Positions 1-11,247 of a stretch of 64,000 bases of DNA are shown here, one piece after another. Numbering within the stretch: position 1 is the first letter of the stretch; every line of letters begins with the position of its first letter. The DNA comes from Eucommia ulmoides (taxonomy: Eukaryota; Streptophyta; Magnoliopsida; Garryales; Eucommiaceae): contig CM028338.1 in NCBI GenBank assembly GCA_016647705.1, positions 35,531,176-35,595,175 of the forward strand. The letters run 5' to 3'. Under the pieces are notes generated by a model, which was given only the letters and a program-made list of their open reading frames with translations, was not told the DNA's origin and ran no database searches. A program made the translations under genes and the position numbers.

Positions 1-248
1 ACCCTCGTTCTATTACGTCCAACCAAACGAGCCGTAAAGGTCTAATTATCAAAAGACGCATATTTTATATTAATTTTAGAATTATACTAAAATTTTGCAT
101 TATCTCTTTGTATAAAATTAGAAAATTGAAGGTGCTCGCACGTATTTAAAATTATTTTTGTGTATAATCAAATATATTCATGGATGAACTCTTTTTATTG
201 TGCGAATATAATTCACCAAATTATGATAATAAATTATTTATAGTTTTT

Positions 249-1921
249 AGGGATTTTGATACTTTATACACCTAAGTTTGACCAAAATCTCACTTTGGTC
301 CTCATAGTTTTGTTTTGAACATATTACATTTTATAGTTTCTTAATCATTCCATCATTCCACTAAGTTCCAAATCATTCTCCGTATTACAATGAAAAATCA
401 TAACCTGCCATGCACCTGATTGATTTTAAGAGACTTTATAGGCAATTCTAGTTTCTTTCTTTTCTCCTATTCTCCTTTCCGCCCAAATATTCAGAAACAT
501 ATATATATGTATATATAATCACTAGTGTTCGAATAGGAGGAGGCGATACTTGTGCATTTCCTATTAATATACGCTTACATCAAGGATCATCGATCTTTAA
601 GTCATTACCTCTTCGTTCTAGTGATAGATGAGCTAACAAAACATATCCAAGATGGAGTACCTATGTTATTTGCGGATGATATAGTACTAATTGATGAAAT
701 AGAACATGTCTTAATACTTAGTTAGAAATATAGAAATAAGTCCTAAAGTCTAAAGGCTTGAAGGTTAGCAGAAATAAAACGGAATACATGTATTGCAATT
801 TTAGTAATACCCGAAGAGGTGAGGAGGTGGTTAAAATTGGAGATGAGGAAGTTCCAAAGGTGAATCATTTTAGATATTTAGATTTAATGATTCAGAGTAT
901 TGGTGAAATCAAGAAGGATAACACTCATAGAGTCAAAGGCAGGATGGTTGAAGTTGAGAAGTGCAATTGAGGTAATATACAATCGTGGGTTATCATTGAA
1001 ACTCAAAGAAAAATTCTATAAAAACTGCAATAAGACCGACGCTTTTGTATGATTCAGAATGTTAGGCAGTAAAAACTAAACATGTCAAAAAAATTAGTAT
1101 AATAGAAATAAGGATGCTACGGTGGATGAGTAGAAAAACAAGAATGAATAAAATTAAGAATGAAACTATTAGAGAAAATTTAAGAATAACACTCATCGAA
1201 GAGAAGATGAGAGAAAATCGATTACGGTGGTTTGACTATGTGCATAAAAGACCCATAAAAATATCAGTGAGAAAATACGATTTAGTTCAAGTGGGAGGGA
1301 CTACTAGAGGGAAAGGTAGACCTAAGAAGTTTTGGAACATGACTATTAGAATTGATTTGATGACATTGAACCTGATTGAGATGATGACCTTTAATCGTTT
1401 ATTATGGCATAAACGGATTCATGTAACTGTCCCTACTTAAGTAGGACAAAGACTTAATTGTTGTTGTTGTTGTTTTATCTGTGCCGACGCATAAATCTGG
1501 TGACAATGGTGGGATGGGTTGTGCCGACGGTGGAGTAAATGTATTTTTTTTCGAAAGAAAATAGGAATTGAATTTTTTTTTAAAAAAAAAAATAGGGGTG
1601 TAAGTGAATTTAAAATAAGAGAGACATTTATGTCTTTTTATAAAATATGGAATCAAAAGGGTTGACTGATATTTTACAAATGATAAGGAAGGTTAGTGGT
1701 TTTAGGTAAAATGACAAGAGTAAAAATATCTATAAAGTCACCTTAAAAATAGTTGGGTGCATTCCAATTGATTGTTTACCATTCAAAATTGTAATGGAGT
1801 TGTTGATTTGGACTGAAGTGGGATGATTATGGAACTTCAGGGTATTATGTATTCAAATTGTAATTATGAGGACCGAAGTGAATTAATGCTTAAATTTCAT
1901 TGGGGCAAAGTGTCAAACCCT
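249..1921. mobile_element. Mutator-like TIR element enclosing a LINE fragment
   Basis: The two ends are inverted copies of each other over roughly 120 bp. The left end starts AGGGATTTTGATACTTTA and runs through CTTTGGTCCTCATA. The reverse complement of the right end starts AGGGTTTGACACTTTG and runs through CTTCGGTCCTCATAA. The 9 bases outside the left end (ATAGTTTTT, 240-248) match those outside the right end (CTAATTTTT, 1922-1930) at 7 of 9 positions, as expected for an aged Mutator-type 9-bp target duplication. No transposase is visible inside. The interior is occupied by a LINE reverse transcriptase remnant. Assignment to the Mutator group rests on TIR length and TSD length only. Confidence 0.6.
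545..1475 (+). pseudogene. LINE (non-LTR retrotransposon) reverse transcriptase 3' fragment
   Basis: Translation in shifting frames gives the C-terminal half of a plant LINE polyprotein. The catalytic FADDIVL motif lies near 672. The KTEYM(Y)C region starts near 776. The segment at 1114-1437 has RWMSRKTRMNKI, RLRWFDYVHKRP and RGKGRPKKFW, typical of the LINE C-terminal region. Stops and frameshifts (for example TGA at 968) make it non-functional. The fragment ends in a short TTG repeat near 1458, a common 3' tail of plant LINEs. The 5' endonuclease half is missing, consistent with 5' truncation at insertion. It lies wholly inside the Mutator-like element. Confidence 0.8.
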
Positions 1922-3922
1922 CTAATTTTTAATAAGTATTCTTTATACTTTTAAGCAAAAAATAAATAAAAATAAAGTAGTCCTTATTTTGAAATAAAAT
2001 AATAATTATTTAAAACGAAAAAAAAAATACTTTTTATTTCTTTAATTTTCATATTTTAAGAGATTATAAAAATTTCTACATCCAATTTTTTTTGATTATC
2101 TATAAAATTCTTGTAAACTTAGAAATATTTTATATAAATAATACTAAGATAATATTCATATAAATAACTAATAAAAAGATTAATATTCATATAAATAACT
2201 AATAAAAAGATGTGGATCTTTATGTTGTATGTTATTGATATTATATATATTTTTTATTTTACATATACATTTTTATATCTTTATATGTGATTCCTGTTTC
2301 TATTATGTTAGAGATTTTCGACATAGATGATGTACTTAGAGATTATTTTATATTTTCTTATGTTTGTATTAATAGTTGAAAAATACGTAGTCAATATTAA
2401 TTAGTGGTTTATGATAATTTTCCTTAAAAAAGAAAGAAAGAGAGAGGGGAAGAGTGTAAGAGTTGAATTTCAAAAATCCTTTCAAAAAATATAGCAGAAA
2501 ATACATTTAGGTAGTCTTTGGTATGCACAGAATTGAAACTGAATTTGAATTGCAATTCTATGGAACTAATTTAGAACCGCGTATTGCGCGGGCTTACAAA
2601 AAAATTATAATAAATTTTTAATATTAAAGCAACAAATACATATTATTTGGTTACTTTACTAGCAGTATTTAAAAACGGATGCATAGATTTTATTGATTAA
2701 TGACATTTTATAAATATAAAAAATAAATATACTATTAAAAATTACATAATTAATCATGAAATAATATTTTTACAAATTCAATTTTACTAATATATTATAA
2801 AATAACAAACAAATAATCATAAATTAAAATTTATTTTATCAATTTTTACAAGTCTAACAAATTTTATTTTTAATTTATATTGTATCTAATTTTTTTTGGG
2901 TGAGAATATTTTTTCAATCACACTTATTTTTTTAAATAATTTAAATGTGGATCAGAAAACTTATCATATATTTGTGTATTAATTAGAAAAAAAAAATTGA
3001 GTGAGACCACTTATTATTTTATATATGTAAAAATAAAAATAAAAAGAAATGTGCAAGAACTCACTAAAAGACTTGAAAGAGTAATTCTCCAACCTTATTA
3101 AAATTTTCTCTCTCCTTCCACTTTTAAGGATTATTATTAGATTATATTAGATATTAGATTAGAATTTTAAAAATTGTAATTCATGGCATAAGAATTATAT
3201 TGTTAGATATGGTGGAATTCAATTCCAATTCCATCATTTAAATTGTCAAATCATTCAAATATAATTTCACTACAATTAACATTATTATTTTAATTACGAA
3301 ATGTAACAAAATTTAATAGGAAAAAATACATTTCACACATATTTATTGACTTTCTAAACAAAAAATAATGATATTTTTTCATGTTAAAAAAATCAATTTT
3401 TTCGTGCTTATAAGCATCAATTTTTTTTATTTTTATTTTTTTCATTTTTTAGTTCTATTCTATATTTTTTTTAAAATTTACTTTTTATTTTTTATTTTTT
3501 GGTATGGTATTTGTAGAAAAAATGAAAGAAAACATCTGGAAAAAAAATAAAAATAAAAATCAAAAATAGTATTTGAAAGAAAAAAAAAAGAATTAAACAA
3601 AAGAAAAACACATATTTTTTCTTTTATGTTTTTAAAATTTAGTGTTTTTTTCATCTTTTTTGTTTTCTGATTTTTTAATTTTAATTTTTGTATAAAAATT
3701 ATATACAAAAAATTAATAAATAAATAATACAGAACAAAAGCAAATAAGAAAAATGAAAAGCAAAAAATAAGAGAGAAAAATGGAGAGTAAAAAATAGGAA
3801 ATAAAAACAAAAAATCAAAAATAAAAGAATAAGATGAAAGGGTTTTTTTTCAACGAAATATGATAAGGGGTGCCTCATGTATTATGAAAACTATAGGTAT
3901 GACTTTGGTATTTGTTAAAATG
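1922..3922. other. AT-rich intergenic stretch without a gene
   Basis: No supportable coding region. A 31-bp unit beginning AATATTCATATAAATAAC is present twice in tandem at about 2150-2210. From about 3360 to 3850 the sequence is low complexity: T-rich first, then A-rich. It could fold back on itself but shows no clean terminal repeats. The apparent reading frames there are composition artefacts. Confidence 0.6.
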
Positions 3923-4018
3923 ATGGGTGTTAATCATAAGTTTTGATGGACAATTAAAAGTTGATTTTTTAGTGAGAATGAATTAAAAAACGAATTTAGA
4001 AGAGGTTCCCAGCATTGA

Positions 4019-4262
4019 TAAGTCGACAAGTAAGTCGACCATGCATAGAAGGTGAAGTTGTTGAATCTCTCGGTCGACAGGTAGGTCGACCTGAACTTAA
4101 ATGGTGAACTCTCTAAATCGATAAGTCGACAAGGAGGTCGACCTGTGACCAGAAATGTAACTTTCTGAATCTCTAGATCGACAGATAGGTCGACCGATAG
4201 GTGATGGATTTTTGGCTTAGCTACATCCTGAATCGAAGACCGGTGATCCTTGGTAAGTCGAC
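4019..4262. repeat. GTCGAC-containing short tandem array inside the outer family A LTR
   Basis: Roughly 60-70-bp units each carry paired palindromic GTCGAC or near-matches about 8 bp apart, for example GTCGACAAGTAAGTCGACC, GTCGACAGGTAGGTCGACC and GTCGACAAGGAGGTCGACC. Between them are variable spacers containing GAATCTCT. The inverted inner LTR has the corresponding array near 5933-6106. Confidence 0.75.
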
Positions 4263-4466
4263 TTATGGCACTGTTTCAGGATTTTGTGGAATTTTGGATT
4301 TTATTCTAAAAGTAGCCGTTACTAACCGTTTTATGGTTAAGATTCACAAGATATATTAAGGATTTGATATTATTTGAGATATACAACATATATTATGATA
4401 TCTCTATGGATATAGTTCATTAAGTTTGAATATTTTTCAATTTGGTACAAGTAATTCTTTCTATCT

Positions 4467-6530
4467 TGTTGGCCTAGTGGAATACCCAAGAGGGGGGGTC
4501 AATTGGGTATTTAAAAATTATCAGAATAAAAACTTAAAATCAAATAATTAATTTTAAGCCTAAATTAATTATTATCTTTATATCACAACGGAATTAATTA
4601 ATCAACTAGGTGCACACCCAAATAGAAAAAATTGTAAAATAAATATTGCAGCACATCAAGATATATCCTGGTTCACCAAGCTACTCTTAGCTAGTTTAGT
4701 CCTCCGAGCTCCATGGAGATTTGCACCCACTAAAACTCAAGATCCCTTTAAAGGAATTAACCAAACACTCACACCGATTATTTTACAAGCTCATAATCAA
4801 CATTTACAATATCTTTTTTCAAAACTTAGGAATAACCTCTACTTTTTACAGGTTCAAGAATAACCTATCTTTTTACAGGTTAAAGATTAACCTAATTCTT
4901 TTTATCCCTAAGGCTCAAGAATCAAAACCTCACATAACACTCCAAATATCCTTTTACCTGGTAAGGATTGAACCATTACAAAAATTACTCAAAACGCAAT
5001 TCTATCTAGGAAGAATCACTACCTCAATCTCTTTACAAGAAGAGACTGAAACTCAACTACCCCTAATTAAATACCCTCAACAGTATTTAATCCATCACAA
5101 CTCACCAATATAAATTGATAAGCATGAAATCTCACTCGGAGCTTCTACCACTCTCGATAAATAATAACTCAATTAATATCCCAACTAGTGATAGAAAAAC
5201 GTGAGATAGAAAAATCTAATTTTAACAAGATATGGGTAACAAATTTGAGCACGTAATTAGATTCAAGAAATTGTTTGTAAAAATATTTTCTTAAAAAATC
5301 AGAAACAATTTCTAAGATCAATTTCTAAATAATAATCAAATAATGCAATGAAAGAATATAATTGGAAACCTTTCACCTGGAATCCACAGAAAGAATTATT
5401 AGAACGATGTAACTTTAAATCCAGTAGTAGCAAAAATTAACAGCAGTTGATCTTTAAGATCGTCTCTCAGAAAAACTCACAATATCTCAGAATGATGACT
5501 CTTATAATAGCTCGCAAATGATATCTCTCTTGTTTACTGCTTAATGATATATGAAATTCGCAGGTCTATTTAAAGGAGTATGAAATCAGCCTTCTAACGG
5601 CTAGTTTACAGTGTCATGACAATTAATAGCATTTATAGACTCCTTATATCATAAAGACTTCATTTAGGTTCAATTCACTTAAAAACAGCTTTCAAATCTC
5701 TCAATTAAACCCCCCAAATATTTCTTAATCTCAATAAATAAGAATAGAATCAACGTAAAGTACCAAATTGAGAAATATTAAAATTTAATGTACCAAATCA
5801 ATAAGATTTAATTAATATATGAATCATATCTTAAATATCACCAAATCCCTTAAATCTCTCTCAAATCCTAGCAAAAAATGACTTTTAGATATGATTTCGA
5901 AATCCACATGATCCTGAAACAGAGCCACTAGTCGACCGATCAGTCGACCGTTTGATTCAGGATGTAGCCTGCTGCGTCCATCGGTCGACCTATCTGTCGA
6001 CTCCTTGATTCAGAGAGTTTCATTTATTCTTACCGATCGACCTACCTGTCGACTATTAGATATAGAGAGTTCCCTTCTTGTACTCCGGTCGACTTACCTA
6101 TCGACTCACTAATGCTGAAAACTTTTCTAAATTCATTTTAAATTCTTTTTCTTTTACATTTTTGCCCCTTTAACTAATTTCTTTTCTCAATTAGCTCCAC
6201 TAAATTTTTCAAATTCCATTTTAGTCATTTAAAATTATTTCTTTTCAAATCATATATTGGAGCAAATAATTTCACTTAATCAAAACACACATAAATAATA
6301 ATAAAAAAAAAAATGTGCAATGTGTGTGTTCCTAATTAGGATATTAAGAGTTGAAATTCACCTAGATTGTTTTCCCTAATTTCTTCAATATCTTCAACAT
6401 CATGATTTAGTATCCATTTAATTTGCATCACCTTCATCACTAGAACTTAAATCATTGAAATATTCAATTAAAATATTAGTTCTACCAAAACATCAACATT
6501 TAATTGTTTATCAAAATCTTAGAATCAACA
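4467..6530 (-). mobile_element. Nested solo LTR (family A), reverse orientation
   Basis: Read on the minus strand it begins TGTTGATTCTAAGATTTTG and ends CTAGGCCAACA, the same termini as the surrounding LTR. Flanking bases TATCT (4462-4466) and TATCC (6531-6535) form a 5-bp target duplication with one mismatch. The arms 4467-5700 and 6540-7866 are extended inverted copies. For example, CTACTCTTAGCTAG near 4681 pairs with the reverse complement near 7637. No internal region or second LTR is present, so it is a second solo LTR about 2.06 kb long. Its GTCGAC array lies at about 5933-6106. Confidence 0.9.
5933..6106. repeat. GTCGAC-containing array inside the nested family A LTR
   Basis: This is the reverse-complement counterpart of the array in the outer LTR. 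It has repeated GTCGACC(T/G)A...GTCGAC pairs separated by spacers with CAGAGAGTT. The number and spacing of units differ slightly from the outer LTR. Confidence 0.7.
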
Positions 6531-7884
6531 TATCCTATTTAATTGTGATTGAGAAATATTTTGGGGACTTAATTAAGAAGTTTAAAAGCCATAATTAAGT
6601 GATTTGAACCAGGATGAAGTCTTAATGATATAAGGGGTTTATAAGAGCAATCAAATGTCATAACAAGTGGGAACTAGCCATTGGAGAGCTTGTTTTATTC
6701 TTTTTTAAATAGATCTGTGTTTTTCACTACAAAAAAAGGGTGATGAGATATCAATCATTATGAGCTATTCATCTCTCATGCTTTATAAGAGTTATCATAC
6801 TGAGAGTTTTGTGAAAATTGTCTTGAAAATCATTCTTGAGATATTGAAGAAAATTATTGTTGATCACCGATTTGAAGGTGCATTGCTAATCATTATTTAT
6901 TTGGTGGAATCCGGGTGAGATCTTTCCAAATTACTTTATATTTAGTATTGCTTGATTATATTTAGAATTTGATCTTTGAAATTGTTTTTCGATTTTTTAT
7001 TGAAAAATATTTTTGAAACAATTTCTTAAAGAAATCTAATTATGTGCTACCCAATTTTTATTTAGAATCAGATTTTGAATATCTCATTTTTCTATCACTA
7101 GTTTTGAGATATTAATTGAGTTCTAATTTATCTAGGGTGGTAGAAGCTTCGAGTGGAAAAATCATTTATCAATTATTTGTAATTGGTGAGTTGAGTGTCG
7201 TATTAGATACCACTAGGACTGTCTAATTAAGGATAGCTGGTTTCAATCTCTTCCGGTAAAGAGATTGAGGTTTTGATATTTACCTAAGGTATAAAAATAT
7301 TAGGTGTTAATTCTTCCTTGATTAAATTTGTGAGTGATTTTGTAAAGGTTCCATCCTTACCTAGGAAAATAATAGTTTGAGTGTTTTTGTAAGATTTTGA
7401 TTCTTGAACCTAAGGTATAAAAAGAATTAGGTCGTGATTTTTCTGTAATAGAATTAGGTTATTCTTGAGCCTGTAAAAAGTAGAGGTTATTCCTGAGCCT
7501 GGAAAAATGAATTTGTAAAGGTTGATTCTGAACCTATGCAAATAATCTTTGTGAGGGTTTGGTTCCTATCTTTAAAGGAATCTTGAGTTTTGTGGGTGCG
7601 AATCTCTGTGGGGCTCGGAGGACTAGATTAGTCAAGAGTAGCTTGGTGAATCAGGATATATCATGGTGTGCTGCTTTATTTATTTTACTTATATTGTTGT
7701 TTGGTGTGCACCTAATTGATAACATACATCCGCTGCTATAAAAATGATAATTAATTTTAAGATAAAATTAATTATTTAAAATTTTGAAGTGTTATTATTA
7801 TTATTCTGATAATTTTTTAATACTACTCAATTCACCCTTACTCTTGGGTAGCTCACTAGGCCAACAATGGGGGTATCTCGTATA

Positions 7885-8224
7885 TGTTGGGTCTATCCCA
7901 CTTCGGATGTGAAAGGGGTTGGTGGTCAAGTTATACGTATGAGGAAAAATCTCATCTAATGAGCTAGCTTTTGGGGTGAAAAAAGATCTAAGACAACCCT
8001 TACATTGGTATCAGAGCTCAAGTTACAACAATTCTGACTCAATAGCCACAATAGGAGACTGGTCAAGGGTTATCCAATCAAAAGCCTGATGTGTGAGGAG
8101 AAGATCGTTGGGTTTATCCCACATCGGATGCGGAAGGGCTAATGGTCAGGTTATAAGTGTGAGAGAAAGTCTTACATCATGAACTAAATTTTAGAGTTGA
8201 AAGAGGCCCAAGACCACCCTTATA
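7885..8224 (+). mobile_element. TRIM-like miniature LTR retrotransposon, plus copy
   Basis: Left LTR 7885-8004 (120 bp) starts TGTTGGGTCTATCCCAC and ends CCCTTACA. One base later comes TGGTATCAGAGC (8006-8017), the primer binding site complementary to initiator tRNA-Met. A second, similar LTR follows at about 8106-8224. It is preceded by a purine-rich tract (GTGAGGAGAAGA) that can serve as polypurine tract. The internal region is only about 100 bp and has no coding capacity, the hallmark of TRIM elements. The second LTR starts CGTTGGG, so its first base is mutated. No convincing target duplication was found. Confidence 0.75.
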
Positions 8225-8449
8225 TTGGAGTTGGCTAAGACTACTTAGCATAATGTAGTTGCCGAGAGAATGAACCGAATCCAAGGAGTTTGACATGTGT
8301 GCGAATTCTATCAGGTAAAGCAAATGATTAGACGCATCATGAGCGCAACACCCTCGACCTATTCTTAAAATTTAAATAGGTAAGACAATACGACTATTTT
8401 GTTGAGCCGTGTCACAGAATCGAAAGCTCGAAGTGGTCCATTTTTGGCA

Positions 8450-8696
8450 GAACTGACGATATGAGATAAACCCAACAATCCCCCCTATACAGCAGATCTT
8501 TGGTCAGCTAACCATCGACCAGTTTCTCCTTTTGTGACTATTGGATCAGAGTTGTTGTAACTTAAGATTTGATACCGGTGTAGGGTGGTCTTGAGCCTCT
8601 CCTAACCCTAAAATCTAGTTCATGATATGAGATTTTTCTCACACTTATAACTTGACTATTAACCCCTTCCACATTCAATGTGGGATAAACTCAACA
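8450..8696 (-). mobile_element. TRIM-like miniature LTR retrotransposon, minus copy, 3' truncated
   Basis: Reverse-complement of the TRIM family next to it. The LTR occupies 8579-8696 (minus start TGTTGAGTTTATCCCACA, end CCACCCTACA). A degenerate primer site and an internal region of about 100 bp follow. Only the first 20-odd bases of the second LTR (TGTTGGGTTTATCTCATA, minus strand from 8476) remain. The internal region aligns with that of the plus copy, for example GTTACAACAA...CTGA.CCAATAG. Confidence 0.65.
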
Positions 8697-9018
8697 ATAT
8701 ATGAACTCAACAAAAACTATTCATCTCACAAAAATATTTTAGGCCTAATTTTTAAAGAATTAAATTTTCAATTTTTCACTGGGTTATGGAATTCAAATTA
8801 AGGAATTGAGTGCCATAGAATTATATATAAAAACCAAATCTAGGTCTAACTAATGATCTAAACAGAAGAATTGGAATTGAGCTCCTCTTTTTTTTTTTTT
8901 TTTGGTTATTCTATTCTTTTTTCTCTCTATTTTCTTATAATTTTTTATATATTTATCTCATGAATTTTATGTAGTTATTTTATAAAGTTTCAAGAGGTTT
9001 TTGATGATAGGTCGTAAT

Positions 9019-9132
9019 ATTAAGCGTAATACAATATACAACTAGTTTTCAACTTAATTTTGAATTTTACTATATTTATTTTGCACTTGCATCCCTTGTT
9101 ATTAATATCAAGCGTAATACAATATACAATTA
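9019..9132. repeat. Tandem duplication of a short AT-rich unit
   Basis: A unit of about 85 bp containing GCGTAATACAATATACAA and TAGTTTTCAACTTAATTTTG starts near 9019 and repeats from about 9103. The second copy is split by the GC-rich Harbinger-like element and continues from 9831 to about 9900. Confidence 0.6.
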
Positions 9133-9303
9133 GGTGGCGTTTGGTAACAGCAAACAGTTTCTGTTTTCATTCCAGCAGTGGGATGGGAATGGGATGGGAT
9201 GGGAATTTTGTTTTCTTTTTAGGAGTAGAATCACGTTTGGTAACGATAATTTTTTTTTTATTTTGGGAAGGGAATTGTGTTTGGTAACGATTTTATCCTA
9301 AAA

Positions 9304-9337
<34 letters not shown>

Positions 9338-9830
9338 TTTTTTTGGCCTGACGGCGGTGGCGCCGTCGCCGGACGGCCGGCGGTGCTCCGGCGACGCCTG
9401 GCCGGCGCTCCGGCAACGGCTGCCGACAGTTCTCCGGCGTCGGAGACGGCGGTGCCCCCGGCCAGCGATGACCGGACGGCGGTGGCGCCGGCGACGCCGG
9501 CCGAAAGACAATGGCGCCATCGCCGGCGACTGCCGAAAGTGGCCGGAAAATTTCCGCCCGGACGGTGACCGGTGGAGGCGGCAGTCGGTGGCCGGCGGCG
9601 GCGGGCGGTGGTCGGCCGGTAGGTGAATAGTGACCATGGGTTTTGGGAATGGAATGAGAATAATGAGAAACAACTTTTTTTTGTTTCTCATTTCTTAAAA
9701 AAAAAGTGGGCACAATTCTCAAATGGGAATGAAATGGAAACGGAAACAAAAATTACCAAACGCTATTCTCAAACAGAATTCCCAAAAATCTGGGAATGAA
9801 ATGGGATGGAAATGGTTACCAAACGGAGCC
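9133..9830. mobile_element. Harbinger/Tourist-like non-autonomous element with GC-rich core
   Basis: Terminal inverted repeats GGTGGCGTTTGGTAAC (left) and GGCTCCGTTTGGTAAC (right, reverse complement) match at 13 of 16 positions. They are flanked by the 3-bp target duplication TTA (9130-9132 and 9831-9833), as in PIF/Harbinger elements. The insertion splits a recognisable AT-rich repeat unit, which confirms the boundaries. Subterminal GGGAATGGGATGG-like motifs occur on both sides. From about 9345 to 9620 the core is extremely rich in G and C (CCGGCGACG, GCCGGCGG repeats) beside a poly-T tract. Reading frames in that core on both strands are arginine/proline/alanine-rich artefacts of composition, and no transposase is present. 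Confidence 0.8.
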
Positions 9831-9833
9831 TTA

Positions 9834-10299
9834 GTTTTCAACTTAATTTTGAATTTTACTATTTTTATTTTGCACTTTTATCCATTGTTATTAATATCAA
9901 CAATGATATTTGCATCTTCATATGTATTGTTTGAAAAAAATATGAAAATGAATTTGAATTGTTAGTATCTTGTAGTGATATTCTATACTACTAAGGTTAT
10001 TTTGTCTCTTGATTCTATATAAAAAAAAAAAAAAAAAAAAAGTCTATAGGACCATTCACTAAGAAAAATCTTTTAGATTCATGAAATATAAGAAAAAAAT
10101 TGGTAGGTTACTTTTTAGGAAAGGATGATATACAATTATTTTTCCATTTTTAATTTGTTTTTCATGTTTTTCTAAAAACAAAACCAGTATTAGGAAAATC
10201 AAACTAGAAATTATAAAACTAAAAGGGGATAAAAATAAATAAAATAAAGCAAATCAAAAGAAGGAAAAATTATGAAGTGAATCCAAATTAAGTTAGTAA
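9834..10299. other. AT-rich spacer
   Basis: Contains the end of the split AT-rich repeat unit and a poly-A run near 10021-10040. Nothing else is supportable. Confidence 0.5.
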
Positions 10300-11125
10300 T
10301 TACCAATTGATTTTAACTGTTTAAATTTGAACGAAACAATCCCGTTCTACATATATTCCGAACCATTTAGTCTTATTTTCAAAAAACGCAAAAATTGGCA
10401 TGACTAATTTGCCTCTGCGTGATTCACATGATTAAAATTTTTCATATTTAAGTTTCACACAAAATCACTTTATTAAAATCAAAATAATTATTATTGTACA
10501 TATTTTTCCACGATCTAAATATATATTTAGATTTTCTGAATAAGATCTTCAAAATTAAATCACATTCACTATTTTTTTTTTCTTTAGTTTCATATTTGTA
10601 TTACATTCAATATGGTACTTTAAGAATTTTCATTTTTCACATTCATGTTAGATTCAATATGATACTTTCAAAATTTTTGATTTTTATATGTGTTACAATT
10701 AATACCGTTTTATACATTATCAAAATACAGTTGAGTGTTACATTCAACATTTTCATATTTATCAGTAAGTCATGATACATTCAACACATACATATAATTT
10801 GTGTCATTATCAACATTAATTGATGTTATTACTATTCCATTGGATGTTATATTCAACACCCATGGGGCACACAAATTATAGTGATATTATATATAATATT
10901 AGCATCACCATTAATGTTATATATAACATTCACGTGCATCTTAATCTAGAACTCCAAAACAAAAGTAAATTAATATCTCAATTTGAAGATCATGATATAT
11001 AGATCATTGTGGTGTAAAACAATTATTGAACAACAATCATAATTGAGAAAAAATATCGGTTTCGTTTTCAATTTCATTGGTAGTTTATTACCATATTTTG
11101 TTTCGCATTTTTAGGGGTGACAACA
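10300..11125. repeat. Dispersed repeat, copy 1 (second copy at 42.2-43.0 kb)
   Basis: Co-linear with 42240-43030 in the same orientation. Shared blocks include AAAATCACTTTATTAAAATC, GATCTTCAAA, TTATCAACATTAATTGATG and TAGTTTATTACCATATTTTG followed by TTTTTAGGGGTG. Short runs such as GTTACATTCAACA and ATATAACATT recur inside it. No coding capacity and no clear terminal repeat or target duplication, so the class is unknown. Confidence 0.65.
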
Positions 11126-11247
11126 CGTATAGAAGGTGTAGATTCATTAATAGGGGCAAATTTGTCCACAGATTTCCATCAGGACTGATTAGTACAAACA
11201 AAACATCTTGGATTCATCCGGTAGTTTCTATACCCAAATGGGTTTCA

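Larger units (their letters stand above)
3928..7866 (+). mobile_element. Solo LTR (family A), interrupted by an inverted solo LTR of the same family
   Basis: The sequence starts TGTTAATCATAAG and ends TAGGCCAACA. It is flanked by a perfect 5-bp target duplication ATGGG (3923-3927 and 7867-7871). There is no primer binding site or internal region, so this is a solo LTR left by LTR-LTR recombination. Its body is split at 4466/4467 by another LTR of the same family in reverse orientation. Removing 4467-6530 and one TSD copy restores a continuous LTR of about 1.87 kb. Family membership is shown by the copy at the right end of the window, which ends in the same way (GGGCCAACA) and is followed by a primer binding site. 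The outer LTR carries a GTCGAC-rich repeat array at about 4019-4262. Confidence 0.9.

Noticed and set aside
3368-3810. F/K/N-rich frames on both strands
   Set aside because: Low-complexity poly-T/poly-A DNA; they are mirror images of composition.
4721-5113. 130-residue frame inside the nested solo LTR
   Set aside because: The sequence is LTR-derived and its inverted counterpart in the outer LTR does not preserve a frame.
9258-9749. Overlapping open frames on both strands in the GC-rich core (proline/arginine/alanine-rich)
   Set aside because: They exist in several frames at once, lie inside a MITE and have only low-complexity composition. GC-rich DNA lacks stop codons by chance.
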